Positions 1 to 6,986 of a stretch of DNA of 64,000 bases are shown piece after piece. The translations under genes and the position numbers were made by a program. Source of the DNA: Microbacterium sp. cx-55 (lineage in GTDB: Bacteria > Actinomycetota > Actinomycetes > Actinomycetales > Microbacteriaceae); the NCBI RefSeq assembly GCF_021117345.1, contig NZ_CP088261.1, positions 1,922,001 to 1,986,000 of the forward strand. Reading direction: 5' to 3'. The first letter of the stretch is position 1; each line of letters begins with the position of its first letter. Under the pieces are notes generated by a model, which saw only the letters and a program-made list of their open reading frames with translations, was not told where the DNA came from and did not search any database.

Positions 1-517
1 CATCACCCACGAGCACCCCGACCACTGGACCGGCGATCACCTCGACCGCATCCTGATGGCGAACCCGGGCATCCCGATCGTCGCGCCGCAGGGTCTCGCG
101 AACGCGGCTCCGGGGTACCCGATCACGGTCGTCTCCCCCGGCGACAGCATCGACATCGACTCGTTCCATCTCGAGTTCTTCGGCGGCGAGCACGCGGTGA
201 TCCACGAGAGCATCCCGGTGATCGACAACGTCGGCGTTCTCGTCGACGATGGGTTCTACTACCCGGGCGACTCGTACAGCGTGCCGAAGGGCGCCGCCGT
301 CGAGGTGCTGGCGGCCCCCGTGGGTGCGCCGTGGCTGAAGATCGGCGACGCGATGGACTTCGTCCTCGCCGTGAAGCCGCGCCGCGTCTTCGGAACGCAC
401 GACATGACCCTGTCGGTCGCGGGTCGTGACATGGGGCTCAGCCGGCTCCGTTGGGCCGTGGAGCAGAACGGCGGCGAGTTCATCGCTCTCGAGCCGGGCG
501 ACAGCACGGAGCTGTAG
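1..517 (+). CDS. MBL-fold metal-dependent hydrolase, 5' truncated
   Basis: The frame is open from base 2 and ends at the TAG at 515-517, so the N-terminal part lies outside the window. The first visible residues read THEHPDHWTGDHL, matching the HxHxDH zinc-binding motif of metallo-beta-lactamase-fold hydrolases. Further on, GVLVDDGFYYPGDS and GTHD supply the later metal ligands (Asp and His). The layout resembles the UlaG-like or YtnP-like metal-dependent hydrolases, which are small cytoplasmic enzymes. The substrate cannot be told from the sequence. The gene runs toward ptsH on the other strand, and a strong hairpin separates the two. No neighbour on the left is visible to suggest a pathway. 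Confidence 0.8.
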   Translation, partial: ITHEHPDHWTGDHLDRILMANPGIPIVAPQGLANAAPGYPITVVSPGDSIDIDSFHLEFFGGEHAVIHESIPVIDNVGVLVDDGFYYPGDSYSVPKGAAVEVLAAPVGAPWLKIGDAMDFVLAVKPRRVFGTHDMTLSVAGRDMGLSRLRWAVEQNGGEFIALEPGDSTEL

Positions 518-530
518 ACACCGCACGCGA

Positions 531-575
531 AACGGCGGATGCCGCGGACCACTCGGGCCCGCGGCATCCGCCGTT
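531..575. terminator. Long perfect inverted repeat, probable bidirectional terminator
   Basis: A 17-bp perfect inverted repeat (531-547 and 559-575) encloses an 11-nt loop between two convergent genes. There is no T-tract on either side, so if it terminates transcription it does so by a U-less hairpin. Confidence 0.65.
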
Positions 576-592
576 CTGGTTCGTTGCGCGAA

Positions 593-862
593 TTACTGCG
601 CGTCGAGGTCCGTCTCGAGGAGAGCGACGAGCTCGTCGAGCACCTTCTCGGCGCCCTCACCCTCGGCCTTCAGCGTCACGACGGAGCCCTTGGCCGCACC
701 GAGTCCGATGAGCGAAAGGATGCTGCCCGCGTTCAGGTCGGGTCCGCCGGCGGCGGCGATCGTCACCGGGAGCTTCTTCTCCTGCACCGCCTGCACGAAG
801 AGCTTCGCGGGGCGAGCGTGCAATCCGGAGCTGCTCGCGATGGTTGCCTGACGTTCTGCCAT
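593..862 (-). CDS. ptsH: HPr phosphocarrier protein of the PTS
   Basis: This 89-residue protein carries GLHARPA with His15, the residue phosphorylated by Enzyme I. NAGSILSL around Ser47 matches the regulatory serine region of Gram-positive HPr. It passes phosphate from phospho-EI to the IIA domain of sugar permeases in the cytoplasm. It is the last gene of the fructose PTS operon, 32 bp after fruA, with a good ribosome binding site (GGAAGG, 8 nt before the ATG). Enzyme I is not in the window. Length is normal for the family. I see no HPr kinase in the window, so use of Ser47 is uncertain, as usual in Actinobacteria. Confidence 0.95.
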   Translation of the reverse strand: MAERQATIASSSGLHARPAKLFVQAVQEKKLPVTIAAAGGPDLNAGSILSLIGLGAAKGSVVTLKAEGEGAEKVLDELVALLETDLDAQ

Positions 863-894
863 GACTGTTTCCTTCCGTCTTTGGGTTTATTGTC

Positions 895-2931
895 TCAGGC
901 GGCGACGGGTACCGCTTCTGCCTCGGCCAGTTCTTTACGCCCGACCCACTTCTTCAGTGCCACGACGGCGAAGGCGGAGACCACGGTTCCAGCCAGGACG
1001 GCGATGAGGAAGCCCCACCACGGGTCGATGGCGAAGAGCACGAAGATGCCGCCGTGCGGGGCGAGCGACGAGACGCCGAGGGCCATCGCGAGCCCACCGG
1101 TGACGGCGCCACCGACCATGGACGCCGGGATGACGCGCAGCGGGTCTGCCGCCGCGAAGGGGATCGCACCCTCGCTGATGAACGACGCACCGAGCAGCCA
1201 GGCGGCCTTGCCGTTCTCACGCTCGACGGGGGTGAAGAGGTTCTTCGCGAGCACCGTGGAGGCGAGCGCCATCGCGAGCGGCGGCACCATCCCGGCGGCC
1301 ATGACGGCGCCCATGATGAGGAACGGAACGGCGTGGATGTCGCTGGTCGACGCGCTGGCGAGTCCCGCGGTCGCGAAGGCGTATGCCACCTTGTTGATCG
1401 GTCCGCCGAGATCGAAGCACATCATGAGCCCCAGGATCACGCCGACGAGCACGATCGCGGAGGTGCCGGCGAGGTTGGTGAGTCCGTCGTTCAGAAGCTC
1501 CATGAGCGCAGCGATCGGCCGGCCCAGGAACAGGATCATTAGACCCGACGCGACGATAGACCCGACGAGCGGAATGATCACGACCGGCATCAGCCCGCGC
1601 AGCCAGCGCGGCGGGTTGAGGCGTCCGAGCCACCAGGCGACGAATCCGGCGAGCAGACCGCCGATGATGCCGCCGATGAAGCCGGCGTTCATGAGCACGG
1701 CCACGGCACCGGCGACGAAGCCGGGCGCGATGCCGGGCCGGTCGGCGATGGCGAACGCGATGTATCCGGCGAGAGCCGAGACGAGGAAGCCCATCGACGT
1801 CGAACCGATCATGAACGCGACCGAGCCAAGGTACTGGCCGATGCCGCCCGCGGGCAGATCCCAGAGCGAGTTCTGAATGATGACCGTCGCCGCATTCTCG
1901 GTGACGTTGAAGCCGCCCAGCAGGAAGCCGAGTGCGATCAGCAGACCGCCACCGGCGACGAACGGGATCATGTAGCTGACACCCGTGAGCAGGATGCGCT
2001 GGATCTTCGCGCCCCAGCCGATCGACTGCGTCGGCGCGTCGGATGCGGCATCCGCGGTCGCTGCCGCGACGCGCGCGGCGCGGGGGTTCCGCGCGGCGGC
2101 GACGGCTTCGGTGATCATCGCGACCGGCTGCTCGATGCCGCGCTTCACGCCGGAGCGGATGACGGGCTTGCCCGCGAACCGCTGCTGCTCGCGTACGTCC
2201 ACATCCGTCGCGAAGATCACCGCATCGGCGTTGTCGATGACGCTCTGCGGGAGGGCCTTGTAGCCGCTCGAGCCCTGCGGCTCGACGACCAGGTCGACGC
2301 CCTCGGCAACGCCCGCGGCGGTGAGTGCGTCGGCGGCCATGAACGTGTGCGCGATGCCGGTCGCGCATGCTGTGACGGCCACGATCCGGGCGGGGCGTCC
2401 GTCGATCAGGAGCTCGCTCGACGCCTCAGCGGCGGGCGCAGCAGCGGGCGCAGCGGCGGGGGCTGCCGGCGCGGACGCTTCCTCACCGATCGCCTCGCGC
2501 ACGATGTGCACGACGGCATCCGCGTCGGCCGCGGAACGCAGCGCGCTCGTGAAGGGATCCTGCATGAGGCTCCGGGCGAGCTTCGAGAGCACCGCGAGGT
2601 GCTCCTCGGCCGCGTGCTCGGGGGCAGCGATCAGGAAGACGAGGTCGGCGGGACCGTCGGACGCACCGAAATCCACTCCCGGCGTCAGGCGAGCGAAGGC
2701 GAGCGACGCCTGCGTCACCGCGGAGCTCTTCGCGTGCGGGATGGCGATGCCGCCGGGAAGCCCGGTCTCGTCCTTCTCCTCACGCGCCCACGCGTCGGCG
2801 AAAAGCGCTTCCGCGTCGGTCGCGCGGCCTGCGGCGACGACGCGCGCAGCGAGCGCGCGGATGACCGCGGCTTTGTCGGCCCCCAGGTTCTCGTCAAGGC
2901 TGACGAGCTCCGGGATGATGGTGTCGGACAC
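895..2931 (-). CDS. fruA: PTS fructose transporter, fused IIA-IIB-IIC
   Basis: This single 678-residue polypeptide imports fructose and phosphorylates it to fructose 1-phosphate. The order is IIA (residues about 1-150, with His66 in IAIPHAK), an Ala/Pro-rich linker (about 152-172), IIB (about 174-275, with Cys189 in VTACATGIAHT) and IIC (about 310-660, hydrophobic, multiple membrane segments, including FDLGGPINK). The frame stays open upstream to 3180, but that stretch overlaps fruK and has no homology-like character. I place the start at the GTG at 2929-2931, preceded by GGAGG at 5 nt. It lies 23 bp after fruK and before ptsH. Fructose is the likely substrate because of the adjacent 1-phosphofructokinase. 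Confidence 0.93.
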   Translation of the reverse strand: MSDTIIPELVSLDENLGADKAAVIRALAARVVAAGRATDAEALFADAWAREEKDETGLPGGIAIPHAKSSAVTQASLAFARLTPGVDFGASDGPADLVFLIAAPEHAAEEHLAVLSKLARSLMQDPFTSALRSAADADAVVHIVREAIGEEASAPAAPAAAPAAAPAAEASSELLIDGRPARIVAVTACATGIAHTFMAADALTAAGVAEGVDLVVEPQGSSGYKALPQSVIDNADAVIFATDVDVREQQRFAGKPVIRSGVKRGIEQPVAMITEAVAAARNPRAARVAAATADAASDAPTQSIGWGAKIQRILLTGVSYMIPFVAGGGLLIALGFLLGGFNVTENAATVIIQNSLWDLPAGGIGQYLGSVAFMIGSTSMGFLVSALAGYIAFAIADRPGIAPGFVAGAVAVLMNAGFIGGIIGGLLAGFVAWWLGRLNPPRWLRGLMPVVIIPLVGSIVASGLMILFLGRPIAALMELLNDGLTNLAGTSAIVLVGVILGLMMCFDLGGPINKVAYAFATAGLASASTSDIHAVPFLIMGAVMAAGMVPPLAMALASTVLAKNLFTPVERENGKAAWLLGASFISEGAIPFAAADPLRVIPASMVGGAVTGGLAMALGVSSLAPHGGIFVLFAIDPWWGFLIAVLAGTVVSAFAVVALKKWVGRKELAEAEAVPVAA

Positions 2932-2954
2932 GATGACCTCCAGTGGTCGGGTTG

Positions 2955-3899
2955 TCAGCGGCTGAAGCGCCGGACGGGGATGTCGGCGGTGGGCAGATCC
3001 GCCGGCGTCGGGGGTTGGGTTCCAGGAAGGGATGCGGCGGCCGCGCCGTAACGCATGCCGCCCCGAAGACGGTCCTCCGGAGAGAGACCGGCGACGTCGG
3101 CGAGCAGATATCCCGCGAGCGAGCTGTCGCCGGCACCGACTGTGCTGACCGCGGTGATGCGAGGGGCGGTTCCGACCCATGCGCCGTCTGCGGTGACGAG
3201 GAGGGCGCCGGCCGCGCCGAGGGTGACGAGGGCAGCACCGACGCGACCTCTGACGAGGCCCTCGGCGAGCTCGATGATGCCCGGGATATCGTCAGGGTCC
3301 GCCTCGGCACCGGTCAGCTCGGCGAGCTCGTGCTCGTTGGGTTTGATCAGGTCGGGCGACGCGTCAGCGACGACCGCGTGCAACGCGGGGCCCGACGTGT
3401 CGACGGCGATGCGGGGAGCCGCATCACCGTGGGCCCCGCGGACGGCGGCGATGATGCGCACGTACAGGTCCGGCTCGGCGCCCGGCGGCAGGGATCCGGC
3501 GAGCACCAGCCAGTCGGCCCCCGCGGCGGCGGCGATGACGTTCTCGAGGAGGGCCGCCTCTTCGGCGCCGCCCAGGTGCGGGCCCGGGAGGTTGATCTTC
3601 GTGGTCGTGCCGTCGGGGTCGAGCACGGTCAGGTTCGACCGCGCGTGACCCGAGATCGGCACCGCGTGCACGGCAACGCCCGTCGCCGCGAGTGCCGTGG
3701 CGAACGGATCCGTGTCGGCGAGCGGCAGAACCGCGAGCGTCGCGACGTTCGCCGCGGCGACGACGCGCGCGACGTTGATTCCCTTGCCGCCGGCGTCTTC
3801 ACGCACGCCCGCGGCGACCTGCACCTCGCCGACGCGGAGCGGCTCGGTGAGGGTGACCGCTCGATCGAGCGAGGGATTGGCGGTGACGGTGACGATCAT
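2955..3899 (-). CDS. fruK: 1-phosphofructokinase (PfkB family)
   Basis: This 314-residue cytoplasmic kinase uses ATP to convert fructose 1-phosphate, the product of FruA, to fructose 1,6-bisphosphate. It shows the PfkB hallmarks: AGGKGINVA near residues 36-44 and GAGDS at 255-259, with Asp258 as the likely catalytic base. The start overlaps the stop of the upstream DeoR regulator by 4 nt (ATGA), so the two are translationally coupled. Tagatose-6-phosphate kinase is a sister family, but the PTS context decides for FruK. Length is normal. Confidence 0.93.
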   Translation of the reverse strand: MIVTVTANPSLDRAVTLTEPLRVGEVQVAAGVREDAGGKGINVARVVAAANVATLAVLPLADTDPFATALAATGVAVHAVPISGHARSNLTVLDPDGTTTKINLPGPHLGGAEEAALLENVIAAAAGADWLVLAGSLPPGAEPDLYVRIIAAVRGAHGDAAPRIAVDTSGPALHAVVADASPDLIKPNEHELAELTGAEADPDDIPGIIELAEGLVRGRVGAALVTLGAAGALLVTADGAWVGTAPRITAVSTVGAGDSSLAGYLLADVAGLSPEDRLRGGMRYGAAAASLPGTQPPTPADLPTADIPVRRFSR

Positions 3900-4681
3900 G
3901 CGACTCTCACTTCCACGCCCGCCTCGGCCAGTGCCGCGGCGAGCTCGGCGGATGGTTCTGCATCGGTCACGAGCGTGTCGATGGCAGACAGGGGGGCGAA
4001 CCCGACGAGCAGTTCGGTATCGAACTTGCGCGAGTCACTGACGACCACGATGCGGCGCGCCGCCGCGACGATCGCGCGCTTCACCGCCGCTTCTTCGGGG
4101 TCGGGAGTGCTGAGCCCGAAGTCCGCCGACAGGCCGTTCGTGCCGATGAAGGCGACATCGGGGCGGAGGCCGGCGACGATCGATGTCGTCGACGCCCCGA
4201 CGGCCGCACCGGTCACGCCGCGGATGCGACCGCCGATGAGCGTGAGGGTGACGCGGTCGGATGCCGCCAGGGACGGCGCGAGGGCGTATGCGTGGGTGAC
4301 CGCATCCGCGGTGCCCTGCGTCGCTTCGAGGTAGGCGGGCAGTCGTTCGGCGATCGCACCGACGGTGGACCCGGCGTCGAGGAAGACGGATCCGGCGAAG
4401 CCGGAGCCGAGCTCGTCGAGGGCGGCCGCCGCGATCAATCCCTTCGCGTCGCCCCGCTCACGGATGCGTTCGGTGAGTGAGATCTCACGGGTACTCGACC
4501 GGTCGGCGCCGACGGCGCCACCGTGCACGCGGCGAAGCACGCCGCGCTGTTCGAGGACGCCCAGGTCACGGCGAACGGTCTCGGTGGTGACGTCCAGACG
4601 CTGCGCGAGGTCGATGACGACGAGTCGTCCCTCGAGCTGCAAAATGCGCTCGATCTCGTCTTGGCGCTCCGTTGCGTACAT
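3896..4681 (-). CDS. DeoR-family transcriptional regulator of the fructose operon
   Basis: This 261-residue regulator has an N-terminal DeoR winged helix (about residues 4-57, including LDVTTETVRRDLGVLEQRG) and a C-terminal DeoRC sugar-phosphate sensing domain (VFLDAGSTVGAIAE, FIGTNGL). Family members usually repress PTS or sugar operons and are released by a phosphorylated sugar, here probably fructose 1-phosphate. An ATG 75 bp upstream is also in frame, but I choose the ATG at 4679-4681 because GGGAGG stands 6 nt before it. It heads the fruK-fruA-ptsH operon and probably regulates itself. The name fruR would fit by position only. Confidence 0.88.
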   Translation of the reverse strand: MYATERQDEIERILQLEGRLVVIDLAQRLDVTTETVRRDLGVLEQRGVLRRVHGGAVGADRSSTREISLTERIRERGDAKGLIAAAALDELGSGFAGSVFLDAGSTVGAIAERLPAYLEATQGTADAVTHAYALAPSLAASDRVTLTLIGGRIRGVTGAAVGASTTSIVAGLRPDVAFIGTNGLSADFGLSTPDPEEAAVKRAIVAAARRIVVVSDSRKFDTELLVGFAPLSAIDTLVTDAEPSAELAAALAEAGVEVRVA

Positions 4682-4700
4682 GGTCATCCTCCCTGATGCC

Positions 4701-4730
4701 CACAGATTACAACACAAATCAACATAAGCA
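4701..4730. promoter_or_regulatory. Candidate DeoR-type operator
   Basis: Just upstream of the regulator, two near-identical 10-mers stand head to tail: CAACACAAAT (4710-4719) and CAACATAAGC (4720-4729). Their AT-richness contrasts with the surrounding DNA. DeoR-family repressors often bind direct repeats of this kind. This is inference from position and composition. Confidence 0.4.
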
Positions 4731-4808
4731 CAGAGATATGGACCGCGAGAATTCACCCGAATCGCGGATGCTCGACGGGAGTCCCGTCGATCGGTCGCCC
4801 TCCCCGCG

Positions 4809-5348
4809 TCAGCTCAGCTCCGCCGGAGGTGTGCGCAGATCCGCACCGGGCATCAGATCGAGCTCCGCCCACGCCACGTCGTGCCAGGCGCCGTGCTTCC
4901 ACCCGATCCGGCGATGCAGTCCGGCCCCCTCGAACCCGTAGCGCTCGTGCAATCGCATGCTGGCCGGATTCGGCTGTGTGATCGCCGCGACCGCCCGTCG
5001 ATATCCGCGCGCGCGAAGGTCGCGCAGCAACCCGTCGTAGAGCGCCCGCCCCCCGCCCGCGCCTCGATGGTCGGGGCGGACATACACGCTCACCTCGCAA
5101 CTCCAGCGATAGGCGGCGCGGGCCTTGAATGGTCCGGCGTAGGCGTACCCGACGACCGATCCATCGATCTCCCAGACCAACCACGCGTGCCGGTCCTGCG
5201 CCTGCGCGATACGACGGGCCATCTCCGTCTCGGTGGGAGCCTCGGTCTCGAAGGTGATCGCCGTGTTCTCGACGTAGTGGGCGTAGATCGCCGCGCACTC
5301 CGCAGCGTCGCTCGGCTGTGCCGTTCGGGTGGTTCCCTCGTGATGCAT
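4809..5348 (-). CDS. GNAT family N-acetyltransferase, phosphinothricin-acetyltransferase-like
   Basis: This 179-residue protein has the GNAT acetyl-CoA motif in VYVRPDHRGAGGGRAL (about residues 87-102) and the downstream NPASMRLHERYGFEGAGLHRRIGWKHG segment typical of the phosphinothricin / methionine sulfoximine acetyltransferase subgroup. It probably acetylates the amino group of a small amino-acid-like compound. The start at 5346-5348 has no Shine-Dalgarno. A TATTAT -10 on this strand (5360-5355) lies 6 nt upstream, so the mRNA is probably leaderless. It is divergent from the XRE-cupin regulator and shares its promoter DNA, which suggests joint control. The true substrate is unknown. Confidence 0.85.
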   Translation of the reverse strand: MHHEGTTRTAQPSDAAECAAIYAHYVENTAITFETEAPTETEMARRIAQAQDRHAWLVWEIDGSVVGYAYAGPFKARAAYRWSCEVSVYVRPDHRGAGGGRALYDGLLRDLRARGYRRAVAAITQPNPASMRLHERYGFEGAGLHRRIGWKHGAWHDVAWAELDLMPGADLRTPPAELS

Positions 5349-5353
5349 GTTCG

Positions 5354-5382
5354 TATAATAGGCACTATGCGTGCACATAGTG
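5354..5382. promoter_or_regulatory. Overlapping divergent -10 elements plus palindromic operator
   Basis: TATAAT (5354-5359, plus) and TATTAT (5360-5355, minus) overlap almost completely and each lies 6-7 nt from a start codon. A perfect 7-bp inverted repeat, CACTATG at 5363-5369 and CATAGTG at 5376-5382, covers the ATG of the regulator. This fits an autoregulatory operator for the XRE protein that could also block the divergent GNAT gene. Confidence 0.65.
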
Positions 5383-5966
5383 ACACTCCCGCAGCGTCCG
5401 ACGATCTCGGACCGGCGCTCGGCCGTGCGGTGCATTCCGCGCGGTCCGAACAGGGCCTCTCCATCTCGGGCCTCGCCACGTCGTCCGGAGTGTCGCGCGC
5501 GATGATCGCGCGGATCGAAGGCGGCGATGTGCAGCCGACGGCGGCGCTGCTCGCCCGGCTTTCCGCCAGCCTCGGTCTCACGCTGTCCGAACTCATCGCC
5601 CGCGCCGAGTCCGACGGCACCCGCCTGCGCCGCGCCGCCGAGCAACCGGTGTGGACGGATCCCGAGTCCGGGTACAGCCGCCGTGCACTGTCGCCGTCCA
5701 CCGGCGCGGCGATCGAGCTCATCGAAGTGACCCTTCCCCCGGGGGCATCGGTCGACTATCCCGCCGAGGCGTATCGGCACATCACTCAGCAGATCTGGGT
5801 CATGTCCGGAACCCTGCGATTCCGGGAGGGCGCCGACGTTCACGAGCTCCGGTCCGGCGACTGTCTGCAGCTCGGCGAACCCGCTCACTGCGCGTTCGAG
5901 AGTGCCGGCCCGTCGGAGTGCCGGTACATCGTGGCGCTCGCCAAGACGGCGCATCCTCGCCGCTGA
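5367..5966 (+). CDS. XRE-family regulator with C-terminal cupin domain
   Basis: This 199-residue protein has an HTH_XRE domain (about residues 18-72, with SRAMIARIEGGDVQPTAALLARL) followed by a cupin_2 barrel (about 115-192, with YRHITQQIWVMSGTLRF and GDCLQLGEP). Family members sense small molecules through the cupin and regulate adjacent metabolic or resistance genes. I choose the ATG at 5367, which directly follows a TATAAT box by 7 nt, rather than longer in-frame starts that would overlap the divergent acetyltransferase. The start codon lies inside an inverted repeat, which predicts autorepression. The GNAT neighbour is the likely target. Confidence 0.88.
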   Translation: MRAHSDTPAASDDLGPALGRAVHSARSEQGLSISGLATSSGVSRAMIARIEGGDVQPTAALLARLSASLGLTLSELIARAESDGTRLRRAAEQPVWTDPESGYSRRALSPSTGAAIELIEVTLPPGASVDYPAEAYRHITQQIWVMSGTLRFREGADVHELRSGDCLQLGEPAHCAFESAGPSECRYIVALAKTAHPRR

Positions 5967-5977
5967 CGTCCCGGACA

Positions 5978-6017
5978 CAGCGATGGCCCCGGTCCAGGCG
6001 GACCGGGGCCATCGCTG
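5978..6017. terminator. 18-bp perfect hairpin between convergent genes
   Basis: The stem pairs 5978-5995 with 6000-6017 around a 4-nt AGGC loop. It sits 11 bp after the XRE-cupin gene and 12 bp from the stop of the convergent oxygenase-like gene. No T-tract follows. A bidirectional terminator is the best reading. Confidence 0.75.
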
Positions 6018-6029
6018 ATGGTCTGTGGA

Positions 6030-6803
6030 TCAGGCTTCGCTCATCGCGCGAACCTCGGCCTGCCCCTTGGCCGCGTAGTACGCGGCACGGGCCGCATCCT
6101 TCCGCGCCTGCTCGGCGTACCCCGCCTCGAGCTCCTCCTGCGGCACCTCGACGTTCGGCGCGTGCGGCACGCCGTTGTACTTCTCGATATACGCGTCGAG
6201 CTCCGGACCGCTGGTCCAGGAGGTGATCAGGCAGTAGCGCGGGTCGGTGCCGCGGTGCGTGGCGGCGTGCCACAGCCGCTGGGTGTCGATGATGAGCTGA
6301 GCACCCGCCGGAAGAGCGATGCGAACCTCGCCCTTCGGGTCGGTGCGGTTCTCCCGGAGCACGAAGAAGCTGTCGGTGTCGTTCGTGAGGTTGAAGAACC
6401 CGCGCACGACCCAGCCGGTGCCGTCGGGGTTCAGACGGTTGTTGTCGTCCTGGTGGAGGTTGTACAGCGTCTCGCCGTAGGGCGTCGGCTGCAGCTCGAT
6501 CACGCGGCACCGGCCGACGTTCGCGCCCGGCTCCTGCGCGCGGCGGGCCAGGTTCGGGGCCTTCGCGACCTGCGAGTCGATCCAGACGCCGTCCTTGTCG
6601 GTGCGCGGCGGCTTGTGGTTCCAGAAGCCGTTGCACTCGATGTCGCCGAAGGCGCTGGCGAGCGGGGCGAACCGGGTGTCGCCCGAGGACTTCCAGTCGT
6701 TGTACTCGATGTCGAGCCACTCTTTGGGATCGAGTTCCTGGTTATAGCTGTCGAGGACGACATAGCCGGTCTCTTCGAGAGCGGCAGACTTGATGTAACC
6801 CAT
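6030..6803 (-). CDS. Putative Fe(II)/2-oxoglutarate oxygenase-like protein
   Basis: I do not recognise a named family for this 257-residue protein. It contains the constellation of a non-haem Fe(II)/2-oxoglutarate dioxygenase: His117-x-Asp119 (YNLHQDDNNR), a distal His179 (QRLWHAATHRG) and Arg189 exactly 10 residues later (DPRYCLI), where the 2-oxoglutarate carboxylate would bind. The C-terminal 45 residues are rich in Ala, Glu, Lys and Arg and probably helical. There is no signal peptide or membrane segment. It stands alone, divergent from the GmrSD-type gene. The fold assignment is inference from motif spacing, and no substrate can be named. Confidence 0.6.
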   Translation of the reverse strand: MGYIKSAALEETGYVVLDSYNQELDPKEWLDIEYNDWKSSGDTRFAPLASAFGDIECNGFWNHKPPRTDKDGVWIDSQVAKAPNLARRAQEPGANVGRCRVIELQPTPYGETLYNLHQDDNNRLNPDGTGWVVRGFFNLTNDTDSFFVLRENRTDPKGEVRIALPAGAQLIIDTQRLWHAATHRGTDPRYCLITSWTSGPELDAYIEKYNGVPHAPNVEVPQEELEAGYAEQARKDAARAAYYAAKGQAEVRAMSEA

Positions 6804-6986
6804 GACGGATCACGCCTTTCTTCTGGGGCCAGCGAAGTTTTTACAGGCCCTGGTAAGGGCAGCCTACCTCCCGTGTTCCGCCGAGCCGAGGGGCGACGCG
6901 GGCCTCGGAGGGCATCCACATAGAGTGGGATGCAGGTGGTTCCGACCACCCGTCGGAGTGCACGTCGAGGGACGAGAACGAGGAAC

